This document shows positions 58,167-64,000 of a DNA stretch of 64,000 nt, in pieces. The DNA is from Asanoa ferruginea. Lineage in GTDB: Bacteria; Actinomycetota; Actinomycetes; Mycobacteriales; Micromonosporaceae. The stretch lies in assembly GCF_003387075.1 (NCBI RefSeq), contig NZ_QUMQ01000001.1, positions 6,014,001 through 6,078,000 of the forward strand, given 5' to 3'. Made by a program: the position numbers and the translations under genes. Under the pieces are notes generated by a model, which did not search any database, was not told where the DNA came from, and saw only the letters and a program-made list of their open reading frames with translations. Every line of letters starts with the position of its first letter. Within the stretch, counting starts at the first letter, position 1.

Positions 58167-58958
58167 ATGGATTTCTATGTGCTGGGCCGCCTCCAGATGC
58201 GAAACGGCGGTTGCGCTTACACCCTGCGTCGGACGAAACCGAAGATCGTGCTGGCGGTCCTGCTCGCCCACGCCGATCAGCCCGTCTCCACCGACCGGAT
58301 CATGCGCGAGCTGTGGGGTGAGCGACCGCCGCAGTCAGCCGCCGCGAACCTCTACACCTACGTCTGCTCGATCCGCGGTCTGCTGACCGCGGGCCGGTCG
58401 AAAGCCAAGATCCTCACCGGCGCGGCGGGCTACGTGCTGAACGTCGAGGACGACTGCCTGGACGCCCTGCGCTACCGGCGTCTCGCCGCCCGTGGCCGCG
58501 CGCAGCTACGCGACGGAGACCTGCGGAGCGGCGTCGCGCTGCTCGGGCAGGCGGCGCGGCTGTGGCGGGGCAGGCCGCTGGCCGACCTTCCGGCCACCCC
58601 GGAGGTCGAGCAGTGGGTCGAAATTCTGGAGGAGCAGCACCGGTCGTTGCTCCGGGACTGGACCGACGGCCGGCTGCGCCTCGGCCAGAACGAGGAACTC
58701 GTCGGCGAACTGCGGGCCGGCGTGGCGGCGGATCCCATGTGCGAGCGGCTCTACGTCCAACTCATGCTCGCGCTCTACCGATCCGGACGGGTGGCCGAAG
58801 CGCTGGAGGCCTATCGCGACGTGCGCCGGCTCCTGGCCGCCGAGTTGGGCCTCGAACCCGGTCCTGAGCTGACCGGCCTCCAGGGTGCCATCCTCTGCCG
58901 CGACCCATCGCTGGCCAATGGCGATCTGAGCACGTGGCTGACCGGCTGTCATGGCTAG
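58167..58958 (+). CDS. cluster-situated SARP regulator (263 aa)
   Basis: MDFYVLGRLQMRNGGCAYTL opens a SARP winged helix (VSTDRIMRELWGERPPQSAAANLYTYVCSIRGLL) followed by a BTAD domain ending LLAAELGLEPGPELTGLQ. It lacks the ATPase and TPR parts, like the short pathway activators of antibiotic clusters. It overlaps the ABC transporter gene by 8 bp, so it is in one operon with the exporter and lanB genes. Direct repeats upstream suggest control by itself or by the large divergent SARP. Confidence 0.9.
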   Translation: MDFYVLGRLQMRNGGCAYTLRRTKPKIVLAVLLAHADQPVSTDRIMRELWGERPPQSAAANLYTYVCSIRGLLTAGRSKAKILTGAAGYVLNVEDDCLDALRYRRLAARGRAQLRDGDLRSGVALLGQAARLWRGRPLADLPATPEVEQWVEILEEQHRSLLRDWTDGRLRLGQNEELVGELRAGVAADPMCERLYVQLMLALYRSGRVAEALEAYRDVRRLLAAELGLEPGPELTGLQGAILCRDPSLANGDLSTWLTGCHG

Positions 58959-60828
58959 CTCGCAGACCGCCAGGAGACTGCCGGCGTTACGCGACGGATG
59001 GTGGCAGATCCACCACCGGTCACTGGTCAAGGCGCGGCTGGCCACTGTCCTCTGGCGGTTGCCGGCGATCGTGGCGCGAACCGCGGCGATGGCGTGGCGG
59101 GCAAGCCCCTGGGACACGGCAGCGGCGGCGGTGCTCAACCTTGCCGCGAGCGGAGCGATGGCGTGGACGCTGCTGGCGACGCGGACCGCGTTGCAGGCCC
59201 TGTTGGCCGAGGGCGCGACACCGGACCGCTTACGCGCCGCGCTTCCACACCTTCTCGCCGTCGCCGTGGCTGTCGCGGTGCGGTCGGGGCTGACTCTCGG
59301 CGCCGGTTGGGCACTGGCCCGGCTCGAGCCCCGGGTGTTGACCCTGGCCGAGCGCCGGCTGTTCGAACTGACCACCAGTGTTGACCTCGCCGCCTATGAC
59401 GACCCGCGGTTCTGCGACGAGCTGGAACGCGCCCGCAAGGGAGGCGCGCAGTCGGTGCAGCAGCTGGTGCGCGCGACGGTCGACCTGGTCGCCGGCTCCC
59501 TCGGCCTGGTGGCCGCCGCCACGGCCCTGTTCATCCTGCATCCCCTGCTGATGGTGGCGCTCCTGCTGGCCAGCGTGCCGGGCTTCTGGGCGGCACTGCG
59601 CGCGGCGCGCCTGTCCTACCTGAGCATCCATGCCCGCACCAGCCGGCGGCGACGGTTGTGGATGCTCGCCGACCTCATGGCCCTGCGCGAGACCGCGGCC
59701 GAAGTGCGCGCGCTCACCATGCGCGGCTACCTGCTCGGCGAGTACGTCGCCACGGCGGAGACGGAAATCTCGGCCGAGCTGGACGTGGCCCGCCGCCAGG
59801 CCGCCGCCCGGGCGCTGGGCAGCGTCCTCTCCGGCGCGGCAACGCTGGGCGTCTACGCCGTGCTCGGTGCACTGGTCGGCTGGCACGCCCTGCCGCTGGC
59901 CGCGGCCGGGGCGGCCGTGCTGGCCCTCCAGGCCGCCCGCCAGTCGTCCACCCTCGCCATCAACACGATCAATCGCGTGTACGAGGAGGGCCTCTACTTC
60001 GGGGACTACAACGACTTCTGCGTCCGCGCCCGCGCCCGCGTCCGCACAGCACCCGCGACCGCGGCGACGCGCCCGCCGGAGCGGATCAGCGTCCGCGACG
60101 CCGCGCTCCGCTATCCGAACACCCGCGAACCGGCCCTCGCCGGCATCACTTTCACGGTCCATCGTGGACAAACGATCGCGCTGGTCGGTGAGAACGGATC
60201 GGGCAAGACGAGCCTCGCCAGGCTCATCGCCGGCCTCTACCAACCGGACTCCGGCACGGTGTGCTGGAACGACGTGCCGCTCGGCAGCTCCGAGCCCGAA
60301 CAGGTGTGGCGGCACGTGGGAATGGTCAGCCAGAACTACTGGCACTGGCCGTTCACCGCCGAGGGCAACATCCGTCTCGGCAGCGACCACACGCCTGACG
60401 AGGCCGCCACCCACGCCGCGGCGCGCGCGGCCGGCGCGCACGACATGATCCTCGCCCTGCCGGCCGGCTACCAGACGCTGCTGTCGCGCCAGTTCGAAGG
60501 GGGCATGGACCTGTCCGGCGGGCAGTGGCAGCGCCTGGCCATGGCTCGTGCGCTGTTCCGCGACGCGCCGCTGCTGATCTGTGACGAGCCCTCCGCCGCA
60601 CTCGACGCGCGCGCCGAACAGGCGCTGTTCGCGGCCCTGCGCAGGGACGCGGCGCGCCGCATCACCGTGCTCATCACCCACCGCCTAGCCAACATCAGGC
60701 ACGCCGACCGCATCTACGTGCTCCACAACGGACAGATCATCGAGCAGGGGACCCACGCCGACCTGAGCGCGCTCGGTGGCCGCTACGCGGAGCTGTTCGC
60801 CCTGCAAGCCACGGGATACCGAACATGA
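58951..60828 (+). CDS. ABC exporter, fused membrane and ATPase domains (LanT-like, without peptidase)
   Basis: 625 residues. The N-terminal half has about six hydrophobic segments. The C-terminal ATPase has Walker A GENGSGKTSL near residue 415, the signature LSGGQWQRLAMARAL near 525, Walker B LLICDEPSAALDARAE and the H-loop TVLITHRLAN. There is no C39 peptidase domain, so a leader peptide would be removed by a separate protease. Its place between a SARP gene and lanB suggests it exports the lanthipeptide product or serves immunity. It overlaps lanB's possible upstream start by 4 bp. Confidence 0.92.
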   Translation: MASSQTARRLPALRDGWWQIHHRSLVKARLATVLWRLPAIVARTAAMAWRASPWDTAAAAVLNLAASGAMAWTLLATRTALQALLAEGATPDRLRAALPHLLAVAVAVAVRSGLTLGAGWALARLEPRVLTLAERRLFELTTSVDLAAYDDPRFCDELERARKGGAQSVQQLVRATVDLVAGSLGLVAAATALFILHPLLMVALLLASVPGFWAALRAARLSYLSIHARTSRRRRLWMLADLMALRETAAEVRALTMRGYLLGEYVATAETEISAELDVARRQAAARALGSVLSGAATLGVYAVLGALVGWHALPLAAAGAAVLALQAARQSSTLAINTINRVYEEGLYFGDYNDFCVRARARVRTAPATAATRPPERISVRDAALRYPNTREPALAGITFTVHRGQTIALVGENGSGKTSLARLIAGLYQPDSGTVCWNDVPLGSSEPEQVWRHVGMVSQNYWHWPFTAEGNIRLGSDHTPDEAATHAAARAAGAHDMILALPAGYQTLLSRQFEGGMDLSGGQWQRLAMARALFRDAPLLICDEPSAALDARAEQALFAALRRDAARRITVLITHRLANIRHADRIYVLHNGQIIEQGTHADLSALGGRYAELFALQATGYRT

Positions 60829-60848
60829 GTCCAGGAAAGGGACGTGCC

Positions 60849-63800
60849 GTGACCGGACCGCGCTTCACTGCTGCCGACGTGCTGTTGCTGCGCGCGGCGG
60901 TTCATCCGTACGGGAACCCACCCGGCGACACCGGCACCGAGGTCGACACCGACGACGCGGAGGCCTGGTTGGCGCGCGTCCGTGACCTGAGCGCCCATCC
61001 CATCCTGCGCGAGGGAATCGCGGTCGCCAGCCCGAGCCTGTCCGACGCGTTGCGGTCCGCACTGGCGGGCGAACGGCCGACGCGGCTGAAGGACCTGCGC
61101 CGGCTCGCGGTGAGCCTCGCGCGTTACCGCCTCCGGATGGGTGCACGCCCGACCCCGTTCGGGTTGTTCGCCGGCGTGGCGCCCGCGCGGTTCGTGCCCG
61201 CCGGGCAGGCACGGCTCGGCCCTGACCACCGGACGCATACGCGTCCCGACGCCGGCTGGTTGCTGGCGCTGGCGAGCCGCCTGGAGACCGAACCGGCGGT
61301 GTTGACCGGGCTCCGCTTGGTCGCCAACGAGGCGGGCACCGTGCGGGGCGGACGGATCGAGCTGACCGACCTGTCCGACGCGGGGGTCGACAACGACGAC
61401 ACGCAGCGCCGGGCCGTGTCGCTGCGGCACACTCCGGCCGTTGCCGCCGCTCTGCGGGCGGCGGTCGCTCCGATCACCCACCGTGCCCTCGTCTCGGCGG
61501 TGCGGCTCGGGTTTCCGGGTGTCGACGAGCAGACCGTCGCCGCGATGATCCGTGGCCTCGTCGTGCACGGGTTCCTGCTCACCGATCTTCGTCCGCCGTT
61601 CGACTGCGCCGATCCCATCGGCTACCTGCTGGAACGGCTCCCGGGTCACCCCGTGGCCGACCGGTTGCGCCCGATCCGACGGGAGATCGCGGCCTACGAC
61701 GGCCTTCCGGTCGGGCAGGGGCAGCCCGCTTTCGAATCGCTCCGGACGCGGATGTGCGAGGTGCAGCCGACGAACCATCCTCTCCAGGTCGACCTCGTAC
61801 TCGACGTCGACGCCGGCATCCCGGCGGTGGTCGCCCGCGAGCTCGAGGAGGCCGCCGAGGCGCTGTGGCGCCTGTCGCCGCGCCGGCCCGGCCGGCCGTG
61901 GCTGCGCGACTACCACAGCGCGTTCCTGGAGCGGTACGGCACCGGCCGGGCCGTCGCCCTGACCGAGCTTGTCTCCGAAGACTGCGGCCTCGGCCTACCC
62001 GCCCCGTACCGGCGCCCCGGCGATGGTTGGAGCCGCGAACCACGGCGGGCGTCGACCGGCGACGACCCGCGTCGTGACCGGCTACTGGCCCGGCTCGTCG
62101 CCGATGCCGCCGCCCGTGGCGCGCGGGAGGTCGTGCTCGACGACGCCCTGATGACGCGACTCGACCGCGAAGGGTCCGACGATCACGCTCGCGGAGGTCC
62201 GCCGGCGTCGATGGAGATGTACGCGCATCTGATGGCGCGATCCGTCACGGCGATGCATGACGGCGATTTCCTGCTCGTGCTCGGGCCCTACCTCGGTTCG
62301 AGCCGGGCCGGCGCGATGCTGGGCCGCTTCGCCCACCTTCTCGGCGACATCGGAGCGGACCTGGCAAAGCTGATCCGGGATGTCAACGACACAGACCACG
62401 GTAACGCCACAGCCGTCGTGGCCGCCCTGGCTTACCAGCCCCGGGTGGGCCGGCTGGCCAACGTGATGACCTCAACCCGCTGGCTCGATCACCGCCTACC
62501 GGTGGGTGTCGGGTCGTTCGACCCCGCGGTCGTCGACCTGCCGCCGTCGGACCTCGCGGTGACGGCCACGCCGGACCGGCTCGTGCTCCTCTCGTCGCGG
62601 CTGGGCCGGGCGGTCCTACCCGCGGTATTCAACGTTCTCAACCCGACCGTTCTCGCCCCCGGCGTCGCACGCTTCCTCGACGATCTCGGCCATGAGGGCA
62701 CCTGCGGCCTGCGGAGCTGGGACTGGGGACCGCTCGGCAGCGCGCCCTTTCTGCCGCGGGTCAGCCGCGGGCGAACCGTCCTCGCACCGGCGCGGTGGCT
62801 GGTCGACGAGGCGCTGCTCGCCGACGGTGCGGCGGCGGCCGGACCATGGCTAAACCGGCTGGCGCGGTGGCGCGACGCGGCGCGGGTGCCCGATCGGGTG
62901 CTGCTCGTCGACGGCGACCAGTGCATGCCGCTCGATCTCGACGACCCGCTGCACCGCCTCCTGTTCCGCCGTGAATGCGAGCGCCGCGACGACCTGCTCG
63001 TCCAGGAGGTCGTGGGTGACCACGACACCGACGGATGGTTGCGCGGTCCGGACGGGCCACACCGCTGCGAGATCGTCGTGCCGCTGGTGTCCCGGAAGGC
63101 GAACGGCGACGACCAAGGTGGAGCGCGCCACCCCGCGCCCGCGGTGCGTACCCGTGACCAACTCCACCTGCCCGGCGGGGAGTGGCTTTACGCGAAGGTC
63201 TACACGGGCGCGAGAAGCGTGCCGGAACTGCTTCGCGACCATGTCGACGGCCTGCTCGACCTCGTCGGACCCGGCGTCGTCGACCGCTGGTTCTTCGTGC
63301 GGTACGCGGACCCGCTGCCCCATCTGAGGTTGCGCATGCACGGCGAGCCGGAGGCGCTGTGGGCCGCCGCGCTGCCGGCGCTTCGTGAGTGGGCCGCCGG
63401 CCTGCGTCGCTCGGGCCTGGTCGGCCAGGTCGTGCTGGACGGCTACGACCCGGAGATCGAACGCTACGGCGGCCCAGACGTTCTCGCCGAGGCCGAGCGG
63501 GCGTTCCACGCCGACAGCCTGTCCGCGGTCGCGATGCTCCGCGTGCTCGACTCCTACGCGTCGACGTCGGACCGCGTCCTCATCGGGGCGCTGAGTGTCC
63601 TCGACCTGCTCGCCGCGCTCGGCGGGCCCGACGACCTTCCCGGCTGGCTCGCGCGCACCGGGACCAGGCAGCAGCACCGCGAGGCGTTCGCCGCGCGGCG
63701 CCGGGAGGCACTCCTGCTAGCCGATCCAGGTGGCGACTGGTACGAACTGGCGCGGCGCCCGGGCGGTGCGGAACTGGTGGCGGCGTGGCGCTCGCGACGG

Positions 63801-63995
63801 CCCGCCGTCGCCGACTACGGGTGCGCGCTGCGCCGCCGCGGGTGCGACGCCATCGAGACGGTCGCCGCCAGCCTGGCGCACATGCATGTCAACCGCGTCT
63901 TCGGCATCGACTCGACCCTGGAGGGCCAGATCCACGCCGTGGCCCGCAACACGGTCATCGCCCGCGCCGAGCGCGAGCGGTTCGGCCGCCGTTGA
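60849..63995 (+). CDS. lanB: class I lanthipeptide dehydratase (LanB), full length
   Basis: About 1048 residues from GTG 60849, preceded by AGGAAAGGG; ATG 60825, overlapping the exporter stop, is an alternative. The N-terminal glutamylation domain contains the family motif RLGARPTPFGLFAGVAP-like segment (RMGARPTPFGLFAGVAPARF) near residue 100, and RVSRGRTVLAPARWLVDEAL further on. From about residue 765 the elimination domain (SpaB_C type) begins: RDQLHLPGGEWLYAKVYTGA, then WFFVRYADPLPHLRLRMHG. LanB glutamylates Ser/Thr using Glu-tRNA and eliminates to dehydroamino acids. No precursor or lanC gene is seen before the window ends 5 bases after the stop. Confidence 0.93.
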   Translation: MTGPRFTAADVLLLRAAVHPYGNPPGDTGTEVDTDDAEAWLARVRDLSAHPILREGIAVASPSLSDALRSALAGERPTRLKDLRRLAVSLARYRLRMGARPTPFGLFAGVAPARFVPAGQARLGPDHRTHTRPDAGWLLALASRLETEPAVLTGLRLVANEAGTVRGGRIELTDLSDAGVDNDDTQRRAVSLRHTPAVAAALRAAVAPITHRALVSAVRLGFPGVDEQTVAAMIRGLVVHGFLLTDLRPPFDCADPIGYLLERLPGHPVADRLRPIRREIAAYDGLPVGQGQPAFESLRTRMCEVQPTNHPLQVDLVLDVDAGIPAVVARELEEAAEALWRLSPRRPGRPWLRDYHSAFLERYGTGRAVALTELVSEDCGLGLPAPYRRPGDGWSREPRRASTGDDPRRDRLLARLVADAAARGAREVVLDDALMTRLDREGSDDHARGGPPASMEMYAHLMARSVTAMHDGDFLLVLGPYLGSSRAGAMLGRFAHLLGDIGADLAKLIRDVNDTDHGNATAVVAALAYQPRVGRLANVMTSTRWLDHRLPVGVGSFDPAVVDLPPSDLAVTATPDRLVLLSSRLGRAVLPAVFNVLNPTVLAPGVARFLDDLGHEGTCGLRSWDWGPLGSAPFLPRVSRGRTVLAPARWLVDEALLADGAAAAGPWLNRLARWRDAARVPDRVLLVDGDQCMPLDLDDPLHRLLFRRECERRDDLLVQEVVGDHDTDGWLRGPDGPHRCEIVVPLVSRKANGDDQGGARHPAPAVRTRDQLHLPGGEWLYAKVYTGARSVPELLRDHVDGLLDLVGPGVVDRWFFVRYADPLPHLRLRMHGEPEALWAAALPALREWAAGLRRSGLVGQVVLDGYDPEIERYGGPDVLAEAERAFHADSLSAVAMLRVLDSYASTSDRVLIGALSVLDLLAALGGPDDLPGWLARTGTRQQHREAFAARRREALLLADPGGDWYELARRPGGAELVAAWRSRRPAVADYGCALRRRGCDAIETVAASLAHMHVNRVFGIDSTLEGQIHAVARNTVIARAERERFGRR

Positions 63996-64000
63996 CGCGA

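Overview
The window reads as chromosomal DNA of a high-GC actinomycete. Third codon positions are strongly G/C, GTG and TTG starts are common, and the gene families are actinobacterial: SARP/AfsR regulators, an ESX-type (EspC/WXG100-like) secretion substrate, a mycothiol-enzyme-like TIGR03086 protein, and CBM2-bearing glycan hydrolases. Micromonosporaceae is my best guess, from overall style and not from any search. I saw no rRNA, tRNA, CRISPR array, insertion sequence or prophage.

Layout. 0-5 kb: a SUKH-4-like protein at the left edge, a membrane protein, and an ESX-type trio (EspC-like protein, long WXG-like protein ending in an HEERH motif, lipoprotein) that may be a toxin and its immunity partner. 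5-12 kb: regulators and redox enzymes, including MarR-monooxygenase-oxidoreductase and msrB-msrA. 11-15 kb: a TetR locus with two related medium-chain dehydrogenases, one broken by an internal deletion, and repeated GGACCAnnTAGTCC sites. 15-19 kb: a TetR/ABC exporter/MerR/GPP34 block with repeated GTACCnnnnGG sites. 19-22 kb: secreted GH16 enzyme, ketopantoate reductase-like enzyme, lipoprotein. 22-30 kb: a two-component system beside glycan-type genes (DUF2064, membrane glycosyltransferase-like protein, epimerase, GT2, methyltransferase) and a membrane molybdopterin oxidoreductase. 30-31.5 kb: a predicted sortase-anchored DUF3494 (ice-binding-like) surface protein. 31.5-49 kb: two xylan-use gene groups (CE15, CE1 and GH30 secreted enzymes; sugar ABC importer and GH10 xylanase), separated by redox and hydrolase genes. 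They share TTTCGG/CCGAAA sites and include a LacI regulator with an unusual integrase-like N-terminal domain. 49-58 kb: three large STAND ATPases, two of them SARP/AfsR regulators. 58-64 kb: the start of a class I lanthipeptide-type cluster (SARP, ABC exporter, LanB) that runs off the right edge.

How the genes work together. The xylan genes make a coherent pathway: secreted esterases and GH30 open glucuronoxylan outside the cell, the ABC importer takes up oligosaccharides, and a GH10 without signal peptide cuts them inside. The LacI protein is the obvious candidate repressor. In the right part, an array of 11-bp direct repeats between two divergent SARP genes is the expected switch for the lanB operon. 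Functions are inferred from recognisable motifs and context only; no database search was possible.
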